DNA from: Mariniflexile sp044335535
GTDB lineage: Bacteria; Bacteroidota; Bacteroidia; Flavobacteriales; Flavobacteriaceae
Direction of reading: 5' to 3'
DNA: 64,000 nucleotides
Assembly (NCBI RefSeq): GCF_044335535.1
Contig: NZ_JBIQVZ010000002.1
Span: forward strand, 724,473 to 788,472
Shown: positions 8,656-18,033 of the stretch, one piece after another
Layout: each line of letters begins with the position of its first letter
How positions within the stretch are numbered: the first letter of the stretch is position 1
Notes under the pieces: generated by a model
What the model saw: only the letters and a program-made list of their open reading frames with translations
Databases searched by the model: none
Told to the model about the DNA's origin: nothing
Program-made: the position numbers and the translations under genes

Positions 8656-10926
8656 TTAGGATGCATTTTGCTTTTTAATTAAGTTTAAGGCAGAACCTTC
8701 ATTATACCATGCTATTTGAGCATCATTATAAGTGTGGTTTAATTTGATAATATCTTTACTACCATCTGCATGTACTGCCTCAAGGGTCAATTGCTTATCG
8801 GGAGCAAATTCATTTAAATTCAAAAAGTTGAATGTATCATCTTCCTGTATTAAATCGTAATCGGCTTCATTTGCAAAGGTCAAACCTAACATCCCTTGTT
8901 TTTTAAGGTTTGTTTCATGAATACGAGCAAACGATTTTACAATAACTGCAGCAACGCCTAAAAATCTAGGTTCCATAGCGGCATGCTCACGCGAAGATCC
9001 TTCACCATAGTTATGGTCGCCCACAACTATTGTTTTAATCCCTGCTTTTTTATAGGCTCTTTGTACATCTGGAACACCTCCGTATTCTCCTGTTAATTGA
9101 TTTTTAACAAAGTTTGTTTGTTGGTTATAGGCATTTACAGCACCAATTAAACAGTTGTTTGAAATATTATCTAAATGTCCACGGAAACGTAACCATGGTC
9201 CAGCCATACTAATGTGGTCTGTAGTACATTTTCCAAATGCTTTAATTAATAATTTAGCACCGTTTATGGTATTTCCTAAAGGTTCGAAAGGCTCTAATAA
9301 TTGCAATCGCTCTGAAGTTGGAGACACATTCACCTGTACATGGCTTCCATCAGCTTCAGGGGCTAAATACCCATTATCTTGAACCGCGAAGCCTTTTGGT
9401 GGTAACTCCCACCCTGTTGGTTCATCAAACATCACTTCTTGTCCATCCTCATTGATTAAGGTATCTGTCATCGGATTGAAATCCAAACGTCCTGCAATAG
9501 CAATAGCTGCCGTAATTTCTGGTGAAGCCACAAATGCATGTGTATTTGGGTTACCATCAGCACGTTTAGCAAAGTTCCTATTGAATGAGTGAACAATGCT
9601 GTTTTTTGGTGCATTTTTTGGGTCGCTATAACGCGCCCATTGCCCAATACATGGTCCACAAGCATTGGTGAATATTTTAGCGTCCAATCGTTCAAATACT
9701 TGAAGAATACCATCTCTTTCGGCAGTATATCTCACTTGTTCAGAACCAGGATTGATACCTAGTTCTGATTTCATTTTAATACCTTTATCAATAGCTTGTT
9801 GTGCAATTGAAGAAGCACGCGATAAATCTTCGTATGATGAATTGGTACACGACCCAATTAATCCCCATTCTACAGCAATTGGCCAATCGTTGGCTGTTGC
9901 TTTCTCCTTCATATCTTTACCAACAGATGTAGATAAATCCGGCGTAAAAGGGCCATTTAATAATGGTCCTAATTCAGTTAAATTGATTTCAATTACTTGA
10001 TCGAAATAATGTTCTGGGTTTGCATATACTTCAGCATCTGCCGTTAAATATTCTTTTACAGCATTTGCAGCATCGGCCACATCTGCTCTATCGGTAGAAC
10101 GCAAATAACGCTCCATGGATTCATCATAACCAAAAGTAGAAGTCGTTGCTCCAATTTCAGCCCCCATATTACAGATAGTCCCTTTACCAGTACATGACAT
10201 GGCAATGGCACCTGGACCAAAATACTCAACAATAGCACCTGTTCCTCCTTTTACAGTTAAAATTTCAGCTACTTTTAAAATGACATCTTTTGGTGCTGTC
10301 CAACCAGATAATTTACCTGTTAATTTAACGCCTATCAATTTCGGGAATTTAAGTTCCCAAGCCATACCTGCCATAACATCAACTGCATCGGCACCTCCAA
10401 CACCAATAGCAACCATTCCTAATCCACCTGCATTTACAGTATGTGAATCGGTACCAATCATCATCCCGCCTGGGAATGCATAATTTTCTAAAACTACTTG
10501 ATGAATAATGCCGGCTCCTGGTTTCCAAAACCCAATACCATATTTATTTGAAACAGACTCCAAGAAATTAAATACCTCACTACTGACACTATTAGCGTGT
10601 TTTAAATCGGCAACAGCACCTTCTTTAGCTTGAATTAAATGATCGCAATGTACGGTCGTAGGTACAGCTACTTTACTTTTACCTGCTTGCATAAATTGCA
10701 ATAAAGCCATTTGAGCTGTAGCGTCTTGACACGCTATTCTATCTGGTGCAAAATCTACATAATCTTTTCCTCTTTCAAATGCTTTGGTAGGATTTCCATC
10801 CCAAAGGTGATTGTATAATATTTTTTCAGAAAGGGTTAATGGTCTTCCAACCACTTCTCTAGCAATGTCTACGCGTTCTTTCGTGCGAGAATAAACATCT
10901 TTAATCATTTCAATATCAAAAGCCAT
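8656..10926 (-). CDS. acn: Aconitate hydratase, mitochondrial type
   Basis: This 756-residue enzyme of the TCA cycle interconverts citrate and isocitrate with a [4Fe-4S] cluster. Cluster cysteines are visible at GSCTNSS (Cys360) and NACGPCIGQW (Cys423 and Cys426). Other family signatures are VPTTVHCDH, IGTDSHTVNAGGLG and the C-terminal swivel-domain GDHNYGEGSSREHAAMEP. Length and N-terminus match mitochondrial aconitases rather than the ~890-residue AcnA/IRP type. It has its own promoter and terminator. A second, unrelated-length aconitase (acnB) lies immediately upstream on the same strand, so this genome segment encodes both types. Confidence 0.95.
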   Translation of the reverse strand: MAFDIEMIKDVYSRTKERVDIAREVVGRPLTLSEKILYNHLWDGNPTKAFERGKDYVDFAPDRIACQDATAQMALLQFMQAGKSKVAVPTTVHCDHLIQAKEGAVADLKHANSVSSEVFNFLESVSNKYGIGFWKPGAGIIHQVVLENYAFPGGMMIGTDSHTVNAGGLGMVAIGVGGADAVDVMAGMAWELKFPKLIGVKLTGKLSGWTAPKDVILKVAEILTVKGGTGAIVEYFGPGAIAMSCTGKGTICNMGAEIGATTSTFGYDESMERYLRSTDRADVADAANAVKEYLTADAEVYANPEHYFDQVIEINLTELGPLLNGPFTPDLSTSVGKDMKEKATANDWPIAVEWGLIGSCTNSSYEDLSRASSIAQQAIDKGIKMKSELGINPGSEQVRYTAERDGILQVFERLDAKIFTNACGPCIGQWARYSDPKNAPKNSIVHSFNRNFAKRADGNPNTHAFVASPEITAAIAIAGRLDFNPMTDTLINEDGQEVMFDEPTGWELPPKGFAVQDNGYLAPEADGSHVQVNVSPTSERLQLLEPFEPLGNTINGAKLLIKAFGKCTTDHISMAGPWLRFRGHLDNISNNCLIGAVNAYNQQTNFVKNQLTGEYGGVPDVQRAYKKAGIKTIVVGDHNYGEGSSREHAAMEPRFLGVAAVIVKSFARIHETNLKKQGMLGLTFANEADYDLIQEDDTFNFLNLNEFAPDKQLTLEAVHADGSKDIIKLNHTYNDAQIAWYNEGSALNLIKKQNAS

Positions 10927-10977
10927 AAAATCTATATATAATTAATTTAATATTCATTTTTTTAGTAGTACAATATA

Positions 10978-10985
10978 CAAAATTA
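10978..10985 (-). promoter_or_regulatory. Putative -7 box for the aconitase gene
   Basis: On the minus strand this reads TAATTTTG, a perfect TANNTTTG, 51 bp before the ATG at 10926. No convincing -33 TTTG was found. It supports transcription separate from acnB, whose terminator lies just upstream. Confidence 0.45.
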
Positions 10986-11046
10986 TAGAGAGGCAATAAA
11001 GCATATTAATTATTAAGATTGAAAAGTAAGAGCCTGTCCTTTATAA

Positions 11047-11076
11047 TAAAAAAAGCCCAAGTCTAAAACTTGAGCT
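11047..11076 (-). terminator. Rho-independent terminator of acnB
   Basis: Arms at 11054-11062 and 11068-11076 pair over 9 bp with one G-U pair around a 5-nt loop. On the minus strand a run of T residues follows. It is 26 bp beyond the acnB stop. Confidence 0.85.
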
Positions 11077-11102
11077 CTTATATATTAGAATAAATTGGTT
11101 GA

Positions 11103-13880
11103 TTAATTAACCAACAACTTATGGGATGGTTTAAACTTTGTTAAATTAATGCCATCTACCGCAGCTTCATACTCCGATAAATTTGGAGTTCTACCCAATA
11201 TTGTAGAAAGAACTACTACTGGAGTGGAAGATAGTAATGATTCTCCTTTTTTCTCACCGGAGTCTTTAACAACTCTTCCTTGGAATAAACGTGTTGACGT
11301 AGCCATCACCGTATCACCTGGCTCTGCTTTTTCCTGGTTCCCCATACATAGGTTACAACCTGGACGCTCTAAATACAACATGTTTTCATATTTAGTACGA
11401 GCCAATCCTTTAGGCTCATTGTCATCAAATTCAAAACCAGAGTACTTTTGTAATACTTCCCAATCACCTTCAGATTTCAATTCATCAACAATATTATATG
11501 TTGGAGGTGCTACAACAAGCGGCGCATTAAATTCAACCTTTCCTTGTTTAGATTCAATATTCTTAAGCATTTGAGCAAGAATTTTCATGTCTCCTTTATG
11601 AACCATACAAGATCCAATAAATCCTAAATCTACTTTTTTATTTCCTCCATAAAATGAAAGCGGTCTGATAGTGTCATGTGTATAACGCTTGGAAACATCC
11701 TCATTATAAACATCAGGGTCTGCAATCATTGGTTCTATAATAGCATCCAAATCGACAACAACTTCTGCAAAATACTTAGCATTGGCATCAGGAGTTAAGG
11801 CAGGTTTTTCACCAGATTTAATCTCTGCAATTCGTTTATTAGCTTTATCAATTAATCCTTGAAGCACTTGTTTATCATTATCCATACCCTTCCCAATCAT
11901 GATTTGGATTCTAGATTTAGCGATTTCTAAAGATTCGATTAAAGTTTCATCTTCCGAAATACATACAGAAGCTTTCGCTTTCATTTCAGCAGTCCAATCA
12001 GTAAATGTAAAGGCTTGGTCTGCGGTTAATGTTCCAATATGGACTTCTATAACGCGTCCTTGGAATACATTTTCACCTCCAAACTGTTTTAACATTTGCT
12101 GTTGTGTTGCATGAACTACATCACGGAAGTCCATATAACTCTTCATATTCCCCTTGAAAGTCACTTTTACAGACTGTGGAATTGGCATGGTTGCCTCTCC
12201 TGTAGCTAAGGCTAAAGCAACCGTTCCTGAATCTGCTCCAAAAGCAACACCTTTTGACATACGTGTGTGCGAGTCACCACCTATAATGATAGCCCAATCA
12301 TCAATGGTAATATCATTTAATACTTTATGGATAACATCCGTCATGGAATGATAAACCCCTTTAGGATCACGTGCCGTAATTAAACCAAAGTCATTCATAA
12401 ACTTCATTAGCTTTGGAATGTTGGCTTTAGACTTATTGTCCCAAACTGAAGCTGTATGACATCCTGATTGGTAAGCGCCATCAACAATTGGTGAAATAAC
12501 CTTAGCTGCCATAGATTCTAACTCCTGGGCGGTCATTAAACCTGTTGTATCTTGTGAACCAACAATATTTACTTCAACTCGAACATCCGATCCTGCGTGC
12601 AATATTTTTCCTTGTGTATTACCAACAGCGTTTTTATTGAATATTTTTTCAACTGCAGTAAGACCTTGACCTTCAATAGAAATTTCTTTTGATGGTGCAT
12701 ACACTTGAGGGATATCAACACCTAAAGTTTTAGCTGCAAATGTTTGTAATTTTTTACCAAATACAATAGCATAAGAACCTCCTGCTTTGATAAACTCCAC
12801 TTTTTGTGGTGTTAATGAGGCTGAAATGTCCATTAATTCTTGGTCGCCGTTGTATAACTTTTTCTCTTTGGTATTTATCGTTAAAACCGTACCGGTTTCT
12901 ACAGAATATTTTTGCTCTAATACTGGTTCTCCATCAGCATCCAATATTGTATTCCCATCAGCATCTTTTTGCTTTACCCAGTTTTTTAAGTCAATTCCAA
13001 TACCTCCTGTTACTCCAACGGTTGTTAGGAAAATTGGAGAAATACCATTTGTACCAGCAATAATCGGAGCTATATTGATAAATGGTACATACGGACTAGC
13101 TTGAACACCTGTCCATAACGCCACATTGTTTACTCCTGACATTCTTGAAGAACCAACTCCCATAGTGCCTTTTTCAGCAATTAACATCACACGTTTGTCT
13201 GGATGCTGTTCTTTTAACGCTAAAAGATTCTTTTGCATCTCTTTATTATGTTCGAAGATACACTGACCATGTAACTCACGATCTGATCTTGAATGCGCAT
13301 CACCTCCAGGTGAAAGTAAATCTGTAGAAATATCACCAATACCAGCAATGAAAGTAACTATCTTTATTTCTTCTTCAATCTCTGGAAGTTTTGTAAAAAA
13401 CTCAGCTTGGGCGTAACTCTCAAGAATATCTTTAGCAATCTCGCTTCCTTTTTCATAGGCATCTTTTAAACGTGCCGTGTCCGCTTCATAGAGGTAAACT
13501 TGTGTTTTTAAGACTTCCGCAGCTTCTTTAGCTATAGTGGCATTATCCCCTAAAGCTAAATCCAACAATACTTCAATAGAAGGGCCTCCTTTCATATGCG
13601 ACAGTAACTCTAATGCAAAAGCAGGCGTGATTTCTTCCACTACTGATTCACCAAGAATGATCTCTTTTAAAAATTTAGCTTTCACGCCAGCAGCACTCGT
13701 GGTACCAGGCACAACATTGTATATGAAAAAGTTAAGAGAATCCGCTCTATACTTATTTTCTAAATCTTTAATTTGCTCAATAATTGCGCTTAACAATTCG
13801 GCATCATCAATTGGCTTTGGATTAAGCCCCTGACCTTTTCGTTCTTCGATCTCCTTGATGTAATCTTCATAAATGTTCAT
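11103..13880 (-). CDS. acnB: Bifunctional aconitate hydratase 2 / 2-methylisocitrate dehydratase
   Basis: A 925-residue AcnB-type aconitase, longer than E. coli AcnB (865). It has the N-terminal HEAT-like helical domain (about 1-160), then the swivel and catalytic domains. Cluster ligands are visible at GFIGSCMVHKGD and CNLCMGNQEKAEPGD. Another signature is IIGGDSHTRMSKGV. One insertion near residues 295-330 contains a loop rich in Asp, Gly and Glu, as seen in Bacteroidota AcnB. The ATG at 13880 gives MNIYEDYIKEIEERKGQG. An 86-codon aconitase-like ORF ends 29 bp upstream and may share its transcript. Confidence 0.95.
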   Translation of the reverse strand: MNIYEDYIKEIEERKGQGLNPKPIDDAELLSAIIEQIKDLENKYRADSLNFFIYNVVPGTTSAAGVKAKFLKEIILGESVVEEITPAFALELLSHMKGGPSIEVLLDLALGDNATIAKEAAEVLKTQVYLYEADTARLKDAYEKGSEIAKDILESYAQAEFFTKLPEIEEEIKIVTFIAGIGDISTDLLSPGGDAHSRSDRELHGQCIFEHNKEMQKNLLALKEQHPDKRVMLIAEKGTMGVGSSRMSGVNNVALWTGVQASPYVPFINIAPIIAGTNGISPIFLTTVGVTGGIGIDLKNWVKQKDADGNTILDADGEPVLEQKYSVETGTVLTINTKEKKLYNGDQELMDISASLTPQKVEFIKAGGSYAIVFGKKLQTFAAKTLGVDIPQVYAPSKEISIEGQGLTAVEKIFNKNAVGNTQGKILHAGSDVRVEVNIVGSQDTTGLMTAQELESMAAKVISPIVDGAYQSGCHTASVWDNKSKANIPKLMKFMNDFGLITARDPKGVYHSMTDVIHKVLNDITIDDWAIIIGGDSHTRMSKGVAFGADSGTVALALATGEATMPIPQSVKVTFKGNMKSYMDFRDVVHATQQQMLKQFGGENVFQGRVIEVHIGTLTADQAFTFTDWTAEMKAKASVCISEDETLIESLEIAKSRIQIMIGKGMDNDKQVLQGLIDKANKRIAEIKSGEKPALTPDANAKYFAEVVVDLDAIIEPMIADPDVYNEDVSKRYTHDTIRPLSFYGGNKKVDLGFIGSCMVHKGDMKILAQMLKNIESKQGKVEFNAPLVVAPPTYNIVDELKSEGDWEVLQKYSGFEFDDNEPKGLARTKYENMLYLERPGCNLCMGNQEKAEPGDTVMATSTRLFQGRVVKDSGEKKGESLLSSTPVVVLSTILGRTPNLSEYEAAVDGINLTKFKPSHKLLVN

Positions 13881-13909
13881 AAGAAAAATGTTTTCAATGT
13901 TAAATTCAA

Positions 13910-14170
13910 TTAAATCAAATTGATTTTCATGAATTGTGATAATGGCACTTGCGCGGAAGCATGCTGACTTGATTTTTTGTTTAAAGCAAAATTTACATTA
14001 TCCAAACCTCTTTCAAAGATTTCTACTAGTATACTATCCCAAAGGAAATTGTAAACCATTTTTAAAGAAAGTGAAAGTGTTGTCAGTTGTTCAACAACTT
14101 CTTGTACGGCATGAATAAAACTTTGTCTTCTAGCATATAACCCTATTAATAAATCAGTGCCAAATGCCAT
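13910..14170 (-). pseudogene. 86-codon relic of a mitochondrial-type aconitase N-terminus, upstream of acnB
   Basis: The predicted peptide aligns from its first residue with the first ~80 residues of the aconitase encoded at 8656-10926. Shared blocks include MAF, EVV, TLS, YNxLWD, FERGxDxVxFA and SAQxxLxQFM, with one two-residue insertion. By eye about 40% of positions match. The frame is open from ATG (14170) to TAA but stops before any cluster-binding or catalytic residue, so it cannot be an aconitase. It lies 29 bp upstream of acnB on the same strand. Either it is a truncated duplicate now decaying, or the unbroken frame has been kept for another use. The source could be the neighbouring gene or a lost paralogue. 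Confidence 0.7.
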
Positions 14171-14806
14171 GTCTTCTGTTTAATTTTTTGTTTTTTTAAA
14201 AGTTTCGCAAATTACTAAATTAATCTTTAGAAGTAAAAACAAACGCTGCAATACAATTGTTCTATATTGCGATTTATTATAGTCACATTATAAATTAATC
14301 TGATTATATTTTTTTCAATATTTTCAGATTAATAATGATGATTATTTAATCGATTCTTATTTTAAAAAAATTTTTATCTCTTAGATTCGTTGTTGGTCTT
14401 TCAAAATATACGAACAGCAAGTAACTAAGTTGCTATGATAATAGCCAATAAATAAACAGAATTACTATTTTAATGATGAATGATGCCTGTGATACATCTA
14501 TAAAATATTGACACAATAGAATAATTTATCAAATAAAGATGTTTTTTCTGGACTTATATGATCGACATTAATCTCCAATTAAAGATTTAAGACCTTCCCT
14601 AAAAGAAAACAGACAAAACAATAACATATTGATATTCAAATACATATTTACATATCTGTTTTAATAATCGCTAAGTAACTAATTATTACAAAAGCAAGCC
14701 CACAAATAGGTAATCTCTTAAAAAAGCCATTAGCACTGTGTTTGTAGTGAATTGTAAAAGTTTTATTGGACAACAAGGATACAGAGTTTTTTCCGTACCT
14801 ATTATT
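14171..14806. other. 636-bp intergenic region, no gene seen
   Basis: Very AT-rich. The right third is the left copy of the repeat pair described at 14582-14780. The part next to 14170 probably holds the promoter for the aconitase relic and acnB: on the minus strand a GTTTG stands about 16 bp before TAATTTAG, a 7/8 match to the -7 box. No RNA gene was recognised. Confidence 0.5.
14582..14780 (+). repeat. Left copy of an imperfect ~200-bp direct repeat
   Basis: Matches 20144-20360 in the same orientation. Shared stretches include TTGATATTCAAAT, AAGTAACTAATTATTACAAAA, CACAAAT, GTAATCTCTT and GTAAAAGTTT, with one 14-bp indel near the right end. It lies just downstream of the MoxR gene, so the two copies bracket the prolyl-isomerase operon. 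Confidence 0.75.
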
Positions 14807-15760
14807 TTAAAATAAGCTCTTAATAATTTGTGTTTCGGTAATACCTTCAGCTTCGGCTTTATAGTTTTTAATAATCCTATGTCTTAAAATACCAAAAGCT
14901 ACGGCTTGGACATTTTCTATATCGGGAGAAAATTTACCTTGTATGGCCGCATGTGTTTTAGCTGCCAATATTAAGTTTTGTGAAGCTCTTGGACCAGCAC
15001 CCCAATCGATATAATTTTTAACTAATTCGCTAGTTGTTTCGCCATTTGGTCTGGTTTTACCTACCATGGTAACCGCATATTCAATAACATTATCGGCCAC
15101 TGGTATGCGTCTTATTAAATGCTGAAAGTCTGTTATTTCTTTTGCTGAAAACAGTGCGTTTACTTTTGCTTGATTGTCTGAAGTGGTTGCTTTTACAACC
15201 TCTACTTCTTCTTTAAAAGATGGATAATCCAAATTAATAGCAAACATAAAACGGTCTAATTGTGCTTCTGGCAACGGATACGTTCCTTCTTGCTCGATAG
15301 GATTTTGTGTGGCTAATACAAAATAGGGGAGCTCCAATTTATAGTGATGACCAGCTACCGTTACCGCACGTTCTTGCATGGCTTCTAATAAAGCTGCTTG
15401 CGTTTTTGGAGGTGTTCTGTTAATCTCATCGGCTAAGATAATATTAGAAAAGATGGGGCCTTTTATGAATTTAAAATGGCGGTCTTCGTCTAAAATTTCA
15501 CTGCCCAGAATATCACTAGGCATTAAATCGGGCGTGAATTGGATACGCTTAAATTCGAGTCCCAAAGCTTGTGCAATGGTATTTACCATCAAGGTTTTTG
15601 CTAAACCCGGCACACCAATAAGTAATGAATGTCCGCCAGAAAAAATAGAAATTAATATTTGATTTACAACCTCATCTTGACCAACAATGACTTTGGCTAT
15701 TTCTGTTTTTAAATCTTTATATCGTTTTACAAATTGTTCGATAGCAGCTACATCAGACAT
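14807..15760 (-). CDS. MoxR family AAA+ ATPase
   Basis: This 317-residue cytoplasmic ATPase has Walker A GVPGLAKT near residue 48, Walker B ILADEINR near residue 109, sensor 1 ATQNPIEQEGTYPLPEAQLDRF near 150-171, and a C-terminal lid with GAGPRASQ. MoxR proteins act as chaperone-like remodelers, often with VWA-domain or DUF58 partners, but none is encoded next to it here. It is the last gene of the operon, 4 bp after the SurA-like gene, which suggests a joint role in envelope protein quality control (inference). The repeat copy begins 27 bp past its stop. Confidence 0.93.
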   Translation of the reverse strand: MSDVAAIEQFVKRYKDLKTEIAKVIVGQDEVVNQILISIFSGGHSLLIGVPGLAKTLMVNTIAQALGLEFKRIQFTPDLMPSDILGSEILDEDRHFKFIKGPIFSNIILADEINRTPPKTQAALLEAMQERAVTVAGHHYKLELPYFVLATQNPIEQEGTYPLPEAQLDRFMFAINLDYPSFKEEVEVVKATTSDNQAKVNALFSAKEITDFQHLIRRIPVADNVIEYAVTMVGKTRPNGETTSELVKNYIDWGAGPRASQNLILAAKTHAAIQGKFSPDIENVQAVAFGILRHRIIKNYKAEAEGITETQIIKSLF

Positions 15761-15764
15761 ATTA

Positions 15765-17219
15765 TTACTTTTTTAACCAGTTGCTGGAAAATTTACAATC
15801 TCTATACGTTCCACTAATTTTTATATAAGTATCTAAAATCTTTTCTTCCTGCCATTTTGCAATTGCTTTTATCTTTTTTTCATCTAAAGCCAGTTGCTTA
15901 ATTTTTAAATAATCGCGTGCATAATCTGCTTCGTGCTCGTCTATTCTATCGGTAACCATTAAAATTTTAAACTTGGTTTTACCGGTTCTGTCTTCTTCTT
16001 TTAATACCAAACTAACCTCACCGTCTTTTAAGTTTTGGATTTGTGAATATAACTCCGGTTCCATTCTGGTTAACTCAAAATTATAATCTTGGGTGATTGG
16101 GTTTATCAATTGCCCACCATCACCACGTGTTTCTTTTTCATCACTGGCTTCTCTGGCAGCATCGGCAAACGATATTTTACCCTCAACAATACGCTGTCTT
16201 ACTTTTTCCAAACGTTCTTTTGCTTCTTTTACAGCTTCGATTGAAACTTTTGGTGATAATAATATATGGGCTACATCATATTCTTGCCCTCTAATTTTTT
16301 CACATTGAATGATATGATAGCCAAAATCGGTTTCAAAAGGTTCTGATATTTCACCTTCTTGAAGTGAAAAAGCTACTTGCCTAAACTCTTTAACCATTCG
16401 TGGTTGTTTTCTGTTCAAGGTATATTTTCCACCTTTACTTGCCGAACCTGGGTCTTCGGAATACAATACGGCTTTAGAACGGAAACTAGCGCCGTTTTCA
16501 ATAATATCGGCTTTAAACTCCTTTAATCTATTAATAACACGTTGTTTTTCTTCTTCCGATATTTTAGGCTCAGCAACAATCTGGGCTACTTTTAACTCGG
16601 TTCCAAATGTTGGACGCTCGTCTTTAGGGATTTTTTCAAAAAATGCACGTACCTCTTCAGGCGTTATTTCAATTTCCTCAACAATTTTAGCCTGCATTTT
16701 AGCTGCTAATTGATTGCTTTTATTAATTTCGAACATCTCGTCTCTAAACGCTTTTTCATCGTCCTTTTTATAAAACTCTAAAAGCTTTTCCATAGATCCA
16801 TTCGTTTGTGCCAAGAATTGTTCGATTTGGTAATCTACATTCTGTCTTATTTCGGAATCAGAAACTTGAATACTATCTTGTATCGCTTGATGTGCATACA
16901 ATTTGTCTTCTAATAATTTCCCAAATAATTCACATGGTTTTATATCGGTCGTATTAACACCCTGTGCCTGTAATTGCAAATAGGCTTTATCTATATCTGA
17001 ATCTAAAATAATATAGTCACCTACAACGGCTGCAACACCATCAACCTTTTTAGCATTTTGGGTACTGATTGAATCTGCTTTTTTAGGCGTTTCCTGTACT
17101 TTCTCGTCGTTTATTACTTCTTGTGCAGATATATTATTTACTATTAGTAAGGTTATGAATAAAAGAACGAGTTGTTTCAAATTATTTGTAAATTTCAAAT
17201 TGTTTATTTTTAATAGCAT
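15765..17219 (-). CDS. SurA-like periplasmic peptidyl-prolyl isomerase, two parvulin domains
   Basis: 484 residues if the ATG at 17219 is used. This start overlaps the upstream gene by 38 bp. A TTG 14 codons in would give a more standard signal peptide (KQLVLLFITLLIVNNISAQ), and the choice between them is open. The mature part has a SurA-N-like helical region with VAAVVGDYIILDSDID, then two rotamase domains: one from about residue 200 to 310 (FGTELKVAQIVAEP, GGKYTLNRKQPRM, FGYHIIQCE) and one from about 315 to 425 (YDVAHILLSPK, GDGGQLINP). SurA-type proteins chaperone outer-membrane proteins in the periplasm. It is the third gene of a four-gene operon. Confidence 0.9.
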   Translation of the reverse strand: MLLKINNLKFTNNLKQLVLLFITLLIVNNISAQEVINDEKVQETPKKADSISTQNAKKVDGVAAVVGDYIILDSDIDKAYLQLQAQGVNTTDIKPCELFGKLLEDKLYAHQAIQDSIQVSDSEIRQNVDYQIEQFLAQTNGSMEKLLEFYKKDDEKAFRDEMFEINKSNQLAAKMQAKIVEEIEITPEEVRAFFEKIPKDERPTFGTELKVAQIVAEPKISEEEKQRVINRLKEFKADIIENGASFRSKAVLYSEDPGSASKGGKYTLNRKQPRMVKEFRQVAFSLQEGEISEPFETDFGYHIIQCEKIRGQEYDVAHILLSPKVSIEAVKEAKERLEKVRQRIVEGKISFADAAREASDEKETRGDGGQLINPITQDYNFELTRMEPELYSQIQNLKDGEVSLVLKEEDRTGKTKFKILMVTDRIDEHEADYARDYLKIKQLALDEKKIKAIAKWQEEKILDTYIKISGTYRDCKFSSNWLKK

Positions 17220-18033
17220 CTTTAGTAATGTCTTTTTCTAATTCTCTAATAAGTTCAAGCTTTCTTTTATTAACGACAATCTGATCTATAGTTGGCCTTA
17301 CGTACTCTAAAGGCGCCGTATCATTTCGAAACAAAACGTCATTAATTTGCATCAAATATACTCCTAATGAATCTTTGAGTTGTACAAAATTAGATTTTTT
17401 TAACAGTTGATCTTTATTTTCAAGAGTAATAGCTGGAATTTTACTAACTACTTGGTTCGCCTTAATCCAAATGGTATCGTTTAACGAGTACGATTTAAAC
17501 TGTATGGAAATAGCATTTAAGTCTTTTTTGTCTTTGGAATTGAAGCGTTTAAATTTTTCTACAATCGCCTTGTAGTTGATAATGTTCTCGTCCAAATGAA
17601 TATACCTAAACTTTAGCAATTCTTCATTTAATTTAAATATATCTTTATTTTCATTGTAATAAGCTTCGGCTTCTTGTTTAGTAACCACCGTATTCATATC
17701 CCTTTTTACTAAAGCCTCAATATATGCTTTAGTGTATAAATCGGTTTTATACTGATCCACCAGCTTATTAAACTCTGCCTGCTTTGATTCGCTTAAATTA
17801 ACTTTAGCGCCATCTACAAACAACTGCTGGGTAGCCCAACGCTTAATAAAGTTTTGAACCAACAGCATACTATCTTCTTTGGAAGTACCTTCAGAAACTA
17901 AATCTTTAATATCATCATAATACAAATAGGTATCGTTAACCCTTGCAACAGCAACCCTATCGTCTGTTTTTTTAAAAAAGTCACACGAGGTTACTAATAT
18001 TAAGAGAAAAAATATGATGATTTTATCTTTCAC
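17182..18033 (-). CDS. SurA/PrsA-related lipoprotein lacking a clear rotamase domain
   Basis: A 283-residue protein starting at GTG (18033), immediately after the TAG of the upstream gene, so translation is probably coupled. A lipoprotein signal peptide ends at LVTSCDFF with Cys near residue 17. The N-terminal half resembles the helical chaperone part of SurA/PrsA (VARVNDTYLYYDDIKDLV; QLFVDGAKVNL). The C-terminal half ends with IDQIVVNKRKLELIRELEKDI, like the return helix of that fold. No parvulin active-site pattern is visible in between, so it may be a chaperone without isomerase activity. It is encoded between two true prolyl isomerases. Confidence 0.8.
   Translation of the reverse strand: MKDKIIIFFLLILVTSCDFFKKTDDRVAVARVNDTYLYYDDIKDLVSEGTSKEDSMLLVQNFIKRWATQQLFVDGAKVNLSESKQAEFNKLVDQYKTDLYTKAYIEALVKRDMNTVVTKQEAEAYYNENKDIFKLNEELLKFRYIHLDENIINYKAIVEKFKRFNSKDKKDLNAISIQFKSYSLNDTIWIKANQVVSKIPAITLENKDQLLKKSNFVQLKDSLGVYLMQINDVLFRNDTAPLEYVRPTIDQIVVNKRKLELIRELEKDITKDAIKNKQFEIYK

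Noticed and set aside
9155..13833. Many open frames of 60-140 codons antisense or out of frame to the two aconitase genes
   Set aside because: They mirror strongly coding genes, have no family motifs, no ribosome-binding context and no independent promoter.
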